64,000 nt of DNA from Perca fluviatilis (lineage: Eukaryota > Chordata > Actinopteri > Perciformes > Percidae). Shown here in pieces: positions 24,118 to 37,172 of this stretch. The stretch is from assembly GCF_010015445.1 (NCBI RefSeq), contig NC_053116.1, forward strand, positions 25,088,607 to 25,152,606, read 5' to 3'. Below the pieces are notes generated by a model. That model was not told where the DNA came from. It saw only the letters and a program-made list of their open reading frames with translations, and searched no databases. Numbering within the stretch: the first letter of the stretch is position 1; each line of letters begins with the position of its first letter. The translations under genes were made by a program, and so were the position numbers.

Positions 24118-25632
24118 TTACACTCCCTTCCTCTGTCTTTCCTCTCACCCCTGAAAGCATGTGTCCAAAACCTGACTTTTTGTCACACATCACATTATAT
24201 CACATTGCATTTTGTCAAAAAGTCATCCATGCTTATCAAGTACAGCTTATATAACTAACCTCTTCAAGTCCAGGATGCTGCCTTTTATATATGTCAATGG
24301 ATGCTGCACCCTATGTTAACTAGCAGCAGCAGCAGCCGCTACCACACACACACATAAACAGTATCTACTGTACATACCACACATGCATGCACAAAGTCTC
24401 ATATCTAATAATAACTGTGTAAAAATGGTTGTTTGACCTTATTTTTCTGCGACTTAGCTCTTAGTCTCCAGTCTCTAAAAATGTCACTGTAAAATCAGGA
24501 GGCATTATGGGAAGTGAACTCATACAGTAGAATGTAAAATTAATGTTTGCAGGTGCATTGCTACTCAAAATGATATATACAGTGTCTGCATGCATGTACG
24601 CACATACGCACTCCTAGTCCAACAAAAATAAATTTCCATTCCCGTCTCTATCCATCCATCTAATGTCGTAATAAAACTACTTGAAGTTTCTATTGTTATT
24701 TAATTAGATAATTATTAGTTATTAGTTAGTTAATTCTTTCATTATTAATTTTGTGTGAATTACAATATCATTACTTAATAACAATATGATTCTATTGAAA
24801 CACAAAGAATGAGGTTTAATTATTGCCCCAAGTTTTTCTTAAACATTGTCCATAAAATGTATTTAATTTTTTTAAACAAAACTTTTTCCACAGTCTATGA
24901 ACCACGTGTCTGCATAGTTAAACACTTACTTGAAGCTAAAATATACAATGTTATTCATACATTATTCAAAGTTGTTATCAAATGGAAATATCTTAGTGTT
25001 TATGTGAAGTATGTAATTATTCTCCTGCCAAAGTTATAAAGTTGAACGAGTAGTCTTCTTCAGTGTCCTTCCAACGTTTCACACAAACACACGCAGACAC
25101 TCGCACACAATGCTGTGACGTTGTGATCCATCAGCTACTAGCAATACGCTCATTAATCAGGCAGGGTTAGGAGTGGGTGGAAAGGAGGACACAGCAGTGA
25201 ATCTCATTATCTTACTTCACAGCACTGCTAATCAGTAGATTTATTGATGATGACTATTTGCATTCAGTGAGGGGATGTTACTGTGTCCATAACATGTAGG
25301 AAAGAAGGCATTTGTACTTATGTATAGCTTTCTGGGTGGAATTTTTCCCCTCTCACTACACAATTGCACATACATGCACGCACACTTTCTTGAACGTGTA
25401 CGTCCTTGCAGCTATGTGTGTTTTTGTTGTTGTTGGTTGTCTAGTTTTTACTTTATGTTTCGTTTTATGTGTCATTGACAGTTTTTTTGTGTGTAAGAGT
25501 TTGTGTGGGTGGGGATGTGCATATGTTGTGTTTGGATGTCATGCTACACCGGCTCCCTGCAGCACATATTATTAAAAAAAAATCCTCATAATGATCATAG
25601 TAGAAATGATCATACTGTAAATTGAAAGTTAA

Positions 25633-25770
25633 ATTTAATTCAGTTTTATAGTGTCAAATCATAACATAAGTTTTCAGGACACTTTACAGATAGAGTAGGT
25701 CTAGACCACACACTATAATTTACATAGACCCAACAATTCCCAAAAGTATATTAACTGTAAATGAAATTTA
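25633..25770 (+). mobile_element. Teleost retroposon tail fragment
   Basis: AATTCAGTTTTATAGTGTCA, then AATCATAACATAAG, CACTTTACAG and TAGACCCAACAATTCCC follow the order of an abundant fish retroposon tail that I remember. The copy is degraded and non-coding. Confidence 0.5.
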
Positions 25771-26042
25771 ACAGCATGCAATTGTAATAGTTTGGGATAA
25801 TATAACTTGATATTGACAAATGTCACTATATTTTTTTTACCAAAAGAACATCTGAACTGAAATCAACATGCATTGATGCCATGCTGACAGTTTCTGGGTA
25901 ACAACTGGAGCTTTAAGAAGATAATAGACAGGAACATTTTTGAGAAAGAATGTCAAGCAGGCATTCATTGTTTGTTTCACTAAAGACAAAAGAAAGTGAG
26001 AGCAGAAAAAAACCCAAATATGATATCCACGTATTCGCTTTG

Positions 26043-26240
26043 TTGGTTGGTCTACCACTTTGGTACAGACTGAAATAGCTCAACAACTACTGGATGGCTT
26101 TTTAAACATTATACCTGCTGAACATCAACATGTTAGTCATTCTGAGCATGTTAGCATGCTAATCTTAGCATTTAGCTCAAAGCACCGCTGTTCCATAGTA
26201 CAGCCTCACAGGGCTGCTAGCTTAGCTGTAGACTCTCGGT
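26043..26240 (+). mobile_element. Interspersed teleost repeat fragment
   Basis: The order of words GGTTGGTCTACCACTTTGGT, CAGACTGAAATAGCTCAACA, ATTATACCTGCTGAACATCA, GTTAGCATGCTAATCTTAGC and AGCACCGCTGTTCC is typical of a high-copy fish repeat. A related fragment lies at 46860-47060. No frame encodes a protein. Confidence 0.5.
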
Positions 26241-27450
26241 CTTGTTTTAATATATTAACTACATTTTGATTATATTGATCTAATTAAAAATGAACAATGC
26301 ATAAAAACACATGCGACAGCAGGACTACAATTAATTCAGCAAAATAGTGCGGCAGTAAGTTTGCAAGCCACAAACAGCACAGTGTACATGTCACTCTACA
26401 AATATCCTTTATATGCAGCATTCAGCTTTATAATTAATAATGTAGTTTAGTATAGCTTTTTTAATGAAAAACATCAGAGCAAGTGGACTTGTGCAGCAAG
26501 TTGCTAAAATATGTTTTAAATATGCCAGACTATTGACGCTGATCATTAAAGAGAGGGAAATTAATGTTTCCTTGTGCATTGTTTGGTGTCCTAGCGTTTC
26601 AATCAGTTTGGGTGAAAGGATATGATGAGGAAAACGAGCTCCCCACCCCCCAGACCATCCTAGGAATAACACCTAAAACTCTTTATGTACTGTGGGGGGA
26701 CATCCTAAGACTCCACAAAAAAACATTTACCAAACTTAATGACATGACCAAATTTAGGCCAATAGGAGATTTGAAACGTCAGCATTGGTAACTTTTCGGT
26801 ACACCCCCCGGCCCCAAAAGAGAACACAAACTCCTTAAGGTAGAAAGTGCCAGAGTATGCAAAGTCTGAAATACACAGGCAATGTGCAGAGTGCACAGGT
26901 GTGCAAAAACTGCTTGGCTATACAAAAATAGTGTGTAAATAAATAAAATTAACAAAGAGTAGATAGAGGTTAGCAAAGTTAGACGGGCTGGCTGCTGAAG
27001 TGATGATCGGACTCAATGTTAGTGATCCAACACCACCTCCCACAGAAAAGTTTTCGGAACAGATGGTTGCCTTTTGTGTGCCGAGCTGGTGGCAGTCCTC
27101 CTTGACTCTTTCATCACCCGACTGTTGCGCGTTTCGTTGATGGACAGCCGCATGCAGCCAGTGACCCGCTAAGTAGCGCACCCGAAAAACTGCTGGAGCT
27201 TTTCTCCAGGAGGAGAAGGGCGAGGCAGAGGTGGACCAGGCTGTTATGATATGCTAGAGACTGAGAGAGAAGGTGGTTATTGTAGGAGAAACAAAGCCAG
27301 TGTTGAGCAGTGAAAGCTCAGGAGAAAGAGCAGAGAAATACCTCCCATCCCTCTGTCTTCCCCCCTCCTCCTCCCCAGTGGTATTAATTAGCAGCAGCAG
27401 ATGAGTGGAGAAAGGGAGCCTGAAGGGAGAACAGGTTCTTGTCAGGTTAG

Positions 27451-27451
<1 letters not shown>

Positions 27452-27500
<49 letters not shown>
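27452..27500. repeat. (CT)n microsatellite
   Basis: About 24 CT units; the frame through it encodes only Leu/Ser. Confidence 0.95.
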
Positions 27501-27502
<2 letters not shown>

Positions 27503-27963
27503 TTACTTCTTTTCACATGTACACAACACACCCACCCACTCAGAATAGGAGGTGTTACAAACTGTGAAAATGTCAATTTTCCTTCATTATGGCCAAAACT
27601 ATTAATTTGTTATATGCCTAAAAAATTTTGTAGTTTTTACAAAGCTCAATTTAAAACCCTGTTTTAGCTTTAATACGCCTTATTCGCATATTTAAAGTTG
27701 CATTCAACCCCAGAACACCCAGCCTGGGACTGCTGACACTCACACTCCCTCCTCACTGCTCTGACATATTGTTGCTCCAGCCTCCCTCTGTCTTATTCGT
27801 CTGTCTACATTCAACCAACATTTTCTATCGTCAGTTTGTTGTGTGTCTGACGGAACAGATACGTTAGTTTTGATCAATACATCTGCGGCATAACGGCTCG
27901 CATTTCACTCAACATGGTGGACATTTGAAAGTGGAAAACTGCTCTACTACTATTAGTAATGCC

Positions 27964-29371
27964 ACATTTCCGCCGCATGGTATGGCCCGGCTCTACTCAA
28001 CTCTGCTCTTTTTTTGTTTTCCACTAGCTAAAGTTGTGGATAGCACCTGGTACTTGTTTTGGTACTACCTCGGTCGAGATTCCAAGCGTGCTGAGCCATT
28101 TAATTACTGGAAGGTGGAGTCAAAGAATTTCTAATATAGGAAGAAGTGCCACTCCCTCGTTACTTCCGGCTTCTGAACTGGTTGCAGTTCCACCAGAGTT
28201 CCATATAGGGGGCGCTCACAGGCCAGTGCAGAATGAATGGGACTCTATGGAGCTATACCCCTCAAAACCCACTTTTCTCAGGATATAATTTTTTGTCTAG
28301 TAATTTGAATGTTGCATTCGAAAGGGGAGGCTAAGAAAATACACACTACTTGGTGTTAGATTTTTTTAAAGTCACTTTTTTGTTCTAAAAAGCCTTTTAA
28401 AATGTCAATGACGTCATACACATTTACGGCCAGAGATACTGCTTTACGGCAAGCTCTGAGTCGCTTCCTTTTTTCTCTCGAGGCATCGACAACACAGCTG
28501 ACAGGTTAGGCTCTCCCTGTCATTACACATGCTAGAAAGAGGTTTGCTAATGTTTTAAAGACCACGCCGAAATATTCACTCTGACATTCTGGCTCTGCTT
28601 TGGATGCCATCAAGCAATCGTAATCAGTCCTTCACTGACCAATCAGCATTCATTAGCAGAATGCTAGCGTGTCATGGGCAACAACGACTCCCCGTGTAAG
28701 AAATCAAAAGGACATAAGCACTCGTTCATTCAACTTTCGACCTATAACCCATGTTGAACTTGCAAAAACTACAATCAAATCTGAGGTTTCTCAACGACAA
28801 TCAGGCGAAAGAGACACATTTAGCCGTCTAGAGTCCCATTCATTTTGCACTAGACCGCGATCACCCCCAGTGGAACTCTGGTGGAACTGCAAACAAAATC
28901 GGTACAATGGGGCTGAATAGGGAGTGGAACGGCTTTCCGTAGACCGGCTTTGGTGGAGTTAAATCACTGCAGACCACTGATTGGTCACAGAGAACCGTCA
29001 TTAGCACGACTAGGGACGTCCTGCATAACCTGCCATTTTTAAATAGCCAGGCTACTGTCAATAGCAACCACATATTTATTTTTTTTTATTCACTCGCCCC
29101 AGATAAAAAAAAAAAATGGAACCCGTGAAAAACCACGGCGGACACTACGCCGTACAATTGATGAAGTGCAGACATTGTTGCCGATGAAAGGCTCCAGGGA
29201 GTGTCATGTTGAAGATGGTGTCATGGCAGTTTCCCGCGGTCTCGCTATGGCGATCAGCTGAGAATCCCACCTTCACTGAGGGGGTGTACTATCTGCAGTG
29301 GAAAACGAAATAGAGAAAAGCACCTGGTCCCAAAAGAGAGTTAGCTTGAGCCGAACCATGGAGTGGAAATG
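27964..29371. mobile_element. DNA transposon, interrupted by a nested TIR element
   Basis: The left end (CATGGTATGGCCCGGCTCTA) and the reverse complement of the right end (CCATGGTTCGGCTCAAGCTA) form imperfect inverted repeats. Internal blocks match the copy at 14446-14965. The block order is broken between about 28128 and 28928 by a second inverted-repeat element. It is non-coding. The superfamily is uncertain; a hAT-like origin is a guess. Confidence 0.55.
28149..28928. mobile_element. Nested TIR element with long inverted ends
   Basis: Positions 28182-28202 and 28872-28892 are perfect 21-bp inverted repeats, and imperfect complementarity extends inward for about 80 bp (AATGAATGGGACTCTA on the left against its complement on the right) and outward to CACTCCCT. 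The centre is non-coding. It sits inside the element at 27964-29371, so it inserted later. Confidence 0.65.
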
Positions 29372-29624
29372 AAGCATTAAAGTCAGAAAAAAAGTAAACA
29401 TACATTTTGTGTAGAAGAAATGTTTTTTGATTCTCTCCTATCCATTAATTTATCATGTGACCCCTCAGATTTAACTTGTGACCCGTCTGGGGGTCCTGAC
29501 CCCCAGGTTTTGAACCACTGGTATAGAGGACAGAATATCCAATCTCTCTCTTTGGAAAAAAAAAAAAAGTGCTGTTGTAATGAACATTATAGACTGGGAC
29601 CAGAATCAGTTGATAGTATAATAA

Positions 29625-29753
<129 letters not shown>

Positions 29754-29967
29754 TGAACAATGTAATGTGACGGAAAAGCTCAGCTTGAATTACGGATCGA
29801 CACACAATGAGCATGCCAGCCTATTTCAGCGAGCTTATAAAAATGGCAGCGGCCACAGCTATTACTTTTCACGTGTTTAGTCGCCCTTGTGCTGCATGTG
29901 CGCACACACACACATGCATAATTGCACCCAAAGAGTCAAAAACCACACTCACCTGTTCTGATTTTTT

Positions 29968-30050
<83 letters not shown>
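29968..30050. repeat. (CA)n microsatellite
   Basis: About 41 CA units, roughly 230 bp downstream of coding exon 2. Confidence 0.97.
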
Positions 30051-30054
<4 letters not shown>

Positions 30055-30277
30055 ACATTGTGTTTCTGAACTTAAAAGCAATTTGTAGCTCCATAACCAT
30101 CTGAATGCCTAATACCACTTTCTCTGTTTTCTGCGGCTCTTCGGATATTGATTCTGCCAAGTAATAATGTGGTACAGAGAGTAATGAATAATAAGTATAT
30201 GTAGGTACACTCCTTCAGATGGGAGGCTGTTCACGCATCTGTTATGCTTATTAGGCCCCGTTTCACTCTCTCTTTCA

Positions 30278-30278
<1 letters not shown>

Positions 30279-30361
<83 letters not shown>
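30279..30361. repeat. (CA)n microsatellite
   Basis: About 41 CA units. Confidence 0.97.
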
Positions 30362-30365
<4 letters not shown>

Positions 30366-31107
30366 CAGAGGAAACTTTGATATGTTCCATCACTGCTACT
30401 ACTGTGGTTGGGAAGCAGAGTTGCCACGGCCACTTCAGCAGCACCAGCTTGAAAACAACAAATTGTCAACTCCTCGTTTGTGCTGAATCGAAGGAATTGC
30501 TCAGACGGGGCAAGTATACAATTACAGTTGTTCAGAGAAGCTTGCCCTAACACGATTTATAATGTCGCTCAAATGTCTGCATTTCAACTCATCACAGGGT
30601 TAATGTATGAAGCAATCCACCACTTTTGCAAAAACTGACAAGCCCAAACTTTTTATGGAGCACTCAAAACTCAGTTGAGAAAGGAGTTTCTTCAGGCTGC
30701 GGGGATTTTGGAGCCATTGAAATATGAATTAGGGGGAAGAAGGTTTAAATAATTCAAACTAAATTCTTGGGCTTGAGTAGAGGCATATAGACTGCAAAGA
30801 CACAAAGAGAGCAGCTCCCCCCTGATTAGCCTGACTTGGACCTGACCAGCACCTTAATTCACACCGTGGATCGAAGTGGTCGATACCTCGGCATGGGGGG
30901 TGTAGGGGGGTCATCTGTGTGTAGAGAAGTTGGATGTACAAGCTCTTTTTGAAGCCATAGAGAGAAGGGAGAAGCTAAATCATGCATGTGCTAACGTTAA
31001 TTGGCTGTGTACTGTTCACTGATGTGGGACTGAGAGACAGGGGGAGGAGAAGAGGCAAGGAAGGGGGAGGGCGAGGAGGCTAGATGTTCAGAGAGGAGCC
31101 GCGCGTG

Positions 31108-31115
31108 TGTTTGTG

Positions 31116-31168
<53 letters not shown>

Positions 31169-31220
31169 TGTGTCTGTGTGTGTGTGTGTGTGTGCGCATG
31201 CATGCGTGTGTGTGCGTGTG
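31108..31220. repeat. (GT)n microsatellite, imperfect on the right
   Basis: A long GT run with TCTG and GCGCATGCATGCG interruptions toward 31220. Confidence 0.95.
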
Positions 31221-31710
31221 GGCCTAGATCTAGATGGACCTCCTGAATTAAGTCTGCAGCTTTGGACCTACCTGGGGAGGGAGAATAAAAAATGAAAGGG
31301 GGAAAAAAACTGACATCAAGGAAATCAAGGACCTAAGAGCAACTGATGTCCTCCTCTCTCATTGATTGTCTTTATTTTGGAATCTGCTGTGTTTTAACAT
31401 TGTGTATCAAAATAGGTTACAGTGGGTTTTCTGGGGAAACGAAGCAGCATGCACCACAGGGAAACTAAACTCACAGAAAACTGATTGGATACAGAACTGG
31501 AAAAACAACAGATACATTGGTTTTATCAGATGCGAGGAAGATCCATCTTCTGCACTCTATGCTGTTTAATTACACTTGGTGCCCTCATTAGAGGGACTGA
31601 AACAGCTTAAATGAGAAGAAGCGAAGGGGGAAAAAGAAACTTAATAGTATCCACTAAAGGAAGAGATACATTTGAAACAAATGGAAATGTTGTAAAGGAT
31701 GGGATGGATA

Positions 31711-31815
<105 letters not shown>

Positions 31816-31989
31816 TTGACAAATAATGACACATAAAGGATAATCACTTTAATGAACAATTTAATATTTGTGTTCAAATGAATCACCATAAACAAGTGTG
31901 TGCAGATGAGTAAAAAAGTCAAATCAAACGTTGAATAATGACAGCACAGCCAAGTCCTTATTTACAGTAACAATTTAAGGGTTGGAATT

Positions 31990-32365
31990 ATTTCCTCATA
32001 CAAATATCTAGGGGTTCATATGACATGAAATTGAACTGGTCAGACAGTCTCTGTTGTGTTTCCGAAAGAAATTAAAGTCCTTCAAGGTCAATAAGAATCT
32101 TTAATTTTTTTTCTAAATGTTTAAATGTGGCCAGTGCCTTGTTTTATGCTGTTGTATGTTGGGGTAACAGCATTACTGCCAATGATAAGAACAGGATTAA
32201 TTAAGTTTATTAAAGTTAGGTTAGATCTGCAATTGATTTGATTGATTTAGTTGTCTTTCGTATGTTGCCTACCGTGACCCATCTGACCTATGTCTCTTGT
32301 TATTTGTCACTGTGCATGGGCAAGTAAAATAGTTTACCTTTTGGAAATTAATAAAGTTGACTAAA
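31990..32365 (+). mobile_element. Degenerate LINE 3' fragment
   Basis: In broken + strand frames one can read YKYLGVHMT, then CLNVASALFYAV and CWGNSITANDKNRI, the typical end of CR1/L2-type reverse transcriptase ORFs. The tail ends with AATTAATAAAGTTGACT, a LINE-type 3' end. Frameshifts and stops show it is dead. Confidence 0.6.
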
Positions 32366-32464
32366 AGGGGTGGGAAACAGCTAATTACATTAACTCAGCA
32401 CCATATTTAATAGGCTGTTTTTATTTTTGTGTGGTAATCACTGTTACTACCTTTCAGATCAGCT

Positions 32465-32632
32465 TTTATGTTTATATTTTTATATTTATCAGGCTTTTAT
32501 GCGATAGGACAGCTAGTTACAGATAAGACATGCAGGAAGTCGTCACAGGTCGGATTGGAACCCTGGACCTCTGCATAAACCTTTCAGTATATGTGCGCCT
32601 GCTCTACCCACTGATCCAACCCGGCCACTAAA
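32465..32632 (-). mobile_element. tRNA-derived SINE, reverse orientation
   Basis: On the minus strand it begins GGCCGGGTTGGATCAGTGGG TAGAGCAGGCGC (tRNA-like A-box region) and has a B-box-like GGTTCCAATCC, followed by GACCTGTGACGACTTCC. It resembles the head structure of the SINE at 62.9 kb. Confidence 0.6.
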
Positions 32633-32891
32633 TTCAGTATTTCTAACTCCGTTTTTCACACAAAAATAATTGAATCATATGATAAGTACCTTTAATGTTT
32701 GACTACCGTGGTGTTTTTGTTTGAAGTGGTTGTTTGAGGACTTTTCTACCACTGTCTACTAGAAAGAGAGAAAAAAGAATATAAAAAGTGTACCTAAACC
32801 AACAATCAAAAGCAAAAAGCAGTGTACAAATTCACAAACCGAGCAGCTTCCATCAAACACAAGGCTTAACTTTTTTGGGGTCACTCTCCAG

Positions 32892-32975
32892 GGTTCGTAC
32901 TGGGCCATAGACACCAATCCTAAAGAAGACACAGTACCCAGCAGACCAAAGAAGAGACCACGCTCTGGAGAAAGG
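32892..32975 (+). CDS. foxj3: foxj3 coding exon 3: forkhead wing and basic NLS-like cluster
   Basis: Residues 146-173 in 84 bp. [13 protein letters not shown] completes the forkhead domain. RPKKRPRS at 163-170 is a basic cluster suited to nuclear import and DNA backbone contact. The acceptor CACTCTCCAG and donor AGG|GTAAGT are good, with phase 0 on both sides. Confidence 0.96.
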
Positions 32976-33239
32976 GTAAGTGCTTTTGCCATGCTTTATA
33001 AAATCCGCCTTTTAACACTTAACATCCAGTTTCCACCTGGTATTAACATCCGTCCTGACTGATCGGATCACAAGTGGACAGCTCTAAGTACAGATGAAAA
33101 CTCTCTCAGGACGCATTGAGGACGCATTGAGATCGGATCTCAAAAAACACATTTTGAGGTGGTTTGAGCCACGTGTGTCCACATTCTAATAGCAATGAGA
33201 ATAGGAATGTGTCCTCTGTCCATATTAAAGACCGTCTAC

Positions 33240-34081
33240 TAGGGTTGGGTACCGAAATCGGTATTTTTTTGGGTACCGACCGCATTACGTTGGTACAACC
33301 GAGGACCGATTCATGTTAAAAAATGATGCCAAATTTCGGTACCAGAGAGGGCGTAAGCCCAAACTTATGTCCTCTCTGCATGTTGACAGAGAGCGGAGCT
33401 CTGACACACACGCAGAGGCGCGGACGGAGCAAACTACGGCATTTTGTTTAAGTCACAGTGAGTCACGTCAATGCCGATAAAGCAGTGGTTACAGTTTTTG
33501 AAATGTCACGCAGACATCGTTCGCTTCGATATGATATTAATGGCAAGGCGAAAGCGGTCGCAGTGCTACTAACGTTCACTTTCTCTGAGACAAGCAGGCA
33601 CAACAGTGGTTTCTATGCCCTGATGGTGGACTGAGTTTGTAAGGCAAGGCAACTTCATTTCTATTGCACATTTCAGCAACAAGGCAATTCAAAATGCTGT
33701 ACATAAAACATTAAAAAACCGGTAAAAACGGTCAGGAAAATAAACCAGGCTAAAATGGAATAATATACAAATACAAGAATACAACTTACAGTGCTGTGTA
33801 AGAAATTAATAATTATTTCATGTAATAGGTTGTAGGGACAGGTTTGGGTGGGGAGAGGGAGGTGTTTTGTTTATTTTGTGTGAGTGTAAAAGGTTCTAAA
33901 TAAATAAAATGTTCTAAGTAAAAAGGATAAATACAGTAGGTTTGGAATATTTTTTACAACTGAAATAATTTTTTTGTCATTACAGAGGTAAAATACCTCT
34001 GTAATGTAATGGTACGGTTGGGTACCGGATCCGAATTTTAGGTATTGGTACCGATAAAAATATGAATGGTACCCAACCCTA
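33240..34081. mobile_element. hAT-type non-autonomous element (TAGGGTTGGGTACCG ends)
   Basis: The termini TAGGGTTGGGTACCG and CGGTACCCAACCCTA-like sequence are inverted. The flanks CCGTCTAC (33232-33239) and CTATCTAC (34082-34089) fit an 8-bp target duplication with two substitutions, as expected for the hAT superfamily. There is no transposase frame. A retroposon-tail fragment is embedded at about 33641-33790. The same family occurs at 41526-42641. Confidence 0.7.
33641..33790 (+). mobile_element. Retroposon tail fragment inside the hAT element
   Basis: AAGGCAAGGCAACTTCATTT, TATTGCACATTTCAG, AAGGCAATTCAAAATGCTGT and ACATAAAACATTAAAA follow an abundant fish retroposon tail. It lies within the hAT element, making a third insertion level. 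Confidence 0.5.
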
Positions 34082-34877
34082 CTATCTACTCAACTGTAAG
34101 GAACTACGTACGCATTCAAAGTATTTCTCATGTCACAGAAACCACTGAGTGAATCGTGTGTTTTGGATCCTTCTGTAATTCATTAGTCTCGCATTGCCAG
34201 AGCTACACAGCACTGTCGGCGAACTGCAGCGGCTGAGAAATGGTTGCATTTCCTATAAGTTCTTTACAATAAACGTCCCCCTGTTATTTTGGTATTTAAA
34301 TGCTTTTATTATGAAGCGGAAAAATCAAGAAATGTTGGGTCTTCATCAGCAGTGATGTAACACGTGTGGCTGCTGTGCTCCTGACGACTCCTATAAGCAA
34401 ACATGAAACATAAAATAAAGCAGTTATATAAACTCAACTTCAAACCACAGAGATTCGGTTAGAAGCTTCAAACGTACTGAGAGCCGAACAAAGAGACTTT
34501 TAAAAACATATTTTTTCTCCAGCACAGGTCCAGCTGCCCAGTCTATGGTCTGCACACAGACTGTGGGCAGCGCTTTTTAATTTTTCACTTGATTTATGTG
34601 AAAGACAACTGACATTATAAACACACACAACCAGCCTATATGCAAACAGAAATGATGTTTGTGTTTATTTGCATAAGGAGCAGGGAGGTGACATCCGATC
34701 ACAAGTCTGGTCAGTCAGGACGCATTTGGAGACACATTCTGCTGACAGGTAAAAACACTGTCCGCTGTCCACTTGTGATCAGATCACTCAGGACGGATGT
34801 TAAAACCAAGTCAGAACGGGCAGCTTGTTGTTTTAAAAACCTTATAGTGGCAGTACACCGCTCAGTTGGTATTCAAC

Positions 34878-35315
34878 TAGTCTCACATTGCCAGACCTTC
34901 CTCCACAACGGAGGGTCTGGCTAGTCCACATAGCATTCCTGGATGGGAGAAAAACATGCTCTGGTTTATTGGCATTTCTTTAAACCAATCACAATCGTCT
35001 TGCTATGCTCCGCATGGAGCCGCTGCAAAATAGCCTCGGGAAGGAACTTGTTCAGGTGGAATGTGTACATTCAAAAGTTGTTATAGTCGGGCGAGAGAAA
35101 ACTCAGATTGGACGGATAGTCTAGCTAGCTGTCTCAATTTACCATACAGAGATCTGAGGAGCAGTTAACCATAGTCCTCATAAATCCACTGGAGTTTAAA
35201 ATTCGAACACAAAGGAAGTGGAAGGAAACGGACATCGGCAAAAAGACATGCATCCAGCAGAATATCCTGCGCCACCAGAGCAATCCCGGAAGTGGGATGT
35301 CGGGATATGGACTAG
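34878..35315 (+). mobile_element. hAT-type MITE, copy 1
   Basis: A 438-bp copy beginning TAGTCTCACATTGCCAGACC and ending GGACTAG, with short inverted TAGTCT/GACTA-like termini. Flanks TATTCAAC (34870-34877) and TATTGAAC (35316-35323) are an 8-bp target duplication with one mismatch. Internal landmarks shared with the other copies are TTTCTTTAAACCAATCACAA, GCAGAGATCTGAGGAGCAG-like and ATCCCGGAAGTGG. It has no coding capacity. Confidence 0.75.
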
Positions 35316-36760
35316 TATTGAACTGACATCTCTACATACATCGACAAAGTAAATAAAGACGTAAAACACTTGAGGTTTTTGCTGCCACAAAACAATGAGC
35401 TCACTTGAACTGGTGTAAAGAAATAACTAACTAATAAATGATGTAGCATTGTGAGGAGGCACGTGAGCAAAAAAAACATAGATTGAGAAAAAGCTGTTCC
35501 GGTCAACTGAGATGCTACAGAAATGTGCCTATGCTATAATGATGCCAGGTTAGACCTGCAGGCAAACAATGTCTGGAGTCTACAACCAAGCTAGCGGCTC
35601 TGTGTGGTGTAATGACCCATTTTTGGTCATGTCTTGACCATAGGCGCATGGTGCTCCTGCATCATGGTTTAAAAGGGTGTAGGATTATGTGCTAGATCAG
35701 TGATACCAAGTGAAGAGCCAAGAGGATCTGGTGACTGGGCAAAGTATGGTTTATGGGATGTATCAACCACTCCTGACTCCACGCTTCACAAATTGACACT
35801 GTGCAATGTAGAGCAACATTAAATCTACAGTTACATGGTCAGCAAACTGCCTGACTGTAGTACAAATAAATCCCTCTTGCTGCTTCGTGTGCATGTTTGG
35901 AAAATCTCTATCAATCTAATCATCTATCATAGCAGAAAAAGACTTGGTCGGACTTTGAATAGGATTGCGTAATTATTACTCTGTAAAGCCACAAAAATAG
36001 CAAAGACCTCAATTACATTGTGCACCTTTTTCCTTGCCGGGTTGAATAGGCAGGGTTATTCTTGACACCAGATTTGCTTTGTGCCATTTGATTGATATTG
36101 AACCGCTTATTACTGGACCTCTCCTACTGGAGAAAAGCTAGAAAACGTGCCTGTGTCTGTTAGAAATACCCGTCTCCAGCACAAGTGCCATTTTCTTTGT
36201 ATCATGTGCCATAAGAGAACTGGCATGTATATACAAACCCAAGTCCCCTTTTTGAATTGGGGGTTGTACATGGCTTCTGGATTCGCAGTTTTCAAGATGC
36301 CACAGAAACAGCAGGAACAAGCTACAGAATAGATGTGAGAACACAGAAGCAGGAATGAAAATTGGTTTTGTGAAATTGATTGACAGCGGCCGAGGCTATA
36401 AATATATGTAACCCTGCGTCAACCTGGCAGAATGCGGCTTCAATCAGCAACCTGAGGATCTGAATACAAAAGCAGTGAGCTCCATGATGTATTGCAGGTC
36501 TTGTATCACCATCAGCCTGCTTACAACTGTTTTTTTGTTTTTTTTACTCTTGACGGTCTCTGTATGATACAATAGTGTGCTACAGCTAATTAGCACCATC
36601 ACCTCAGCTGAACTTAAACGAACCAACTGTGTTCCGTGCCTGACAAGAGTACACATGCTATGTATCTTTATTGGAACAAAAAATATTAAAAGTTCTGCTG
36701 TAGCAGCACACTTTGATGGCATTAAGTTCCTCATTAAAAGGTTAAAGAAGCTCCATTATA

Positions 36761-37172
36761 TAGTCTCGCATTGCCAGACCTTCCTCCACAGCGCTGCGGA
36801 GGAAGGTCTGGCTAGTCCACACAGCATTCTAGGATGGGAGAAAAACATGCTCTGATTTATTGGCATTTCTTTAAACCAATCACAATCGTCTTGAGCGGCG
36901 CTAAGCGCCATACAGAGCAAAGGCGCCACTGCAAAATTGCCCTGGGAAGGAACTTGTTTTGGTGGAACGTGGACGTTCAAATGTTGTTTTAGTCTTGCAA
37001 CAGAAAACTCAGATTAGACAAGCTAGCTGTCTCGATTTACCCTGCAGAGATCTGAGGAGCAGTTAACCATAGTCCTTATAAATTGACCGGAGTTTAAAAT
37101 GAATGAAATCCGGCGGAATTTCCGTCGGCAATGGAGCAATCCCGGAAGTGGAACGTCGTGGATGTAGACTAG
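36761..37172 (+). mobile_element. hAT-type MITE, copy 2
   Basis: A 412-bp copy. Flanks CCATTATA (36753-36760) and GCATTATA (37173-37180) match at 7 of 8 positions. A short local hairpin (CTTCCTCCACAGCGCTGCGG AGGAAG) lies near the left end. Confidence 0.78.

Larger units (their letters stand above)
33027..34823. mobile_element. TIR DNA element (outer), interrupted by a hAT insertion
   Basis: The left end carries TTAACATCCGTCCTGACTGA then TCGGATCACAAGTGGACAGC. The right end at 34764-34823 is its inverted copy with few mismatches. The inside is non-coding, and 33240-34081 is a separate insertion. No target duplication could be fixed at the outer ends. Confidence 0.65.

Noticed and set aside
26564..26791. 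75-codon frame with a plausible start context
   Set aside because: No domain recognised, not flanked by splice signals that would link it to foxj3, and no repeat family I could name; left unannotated.
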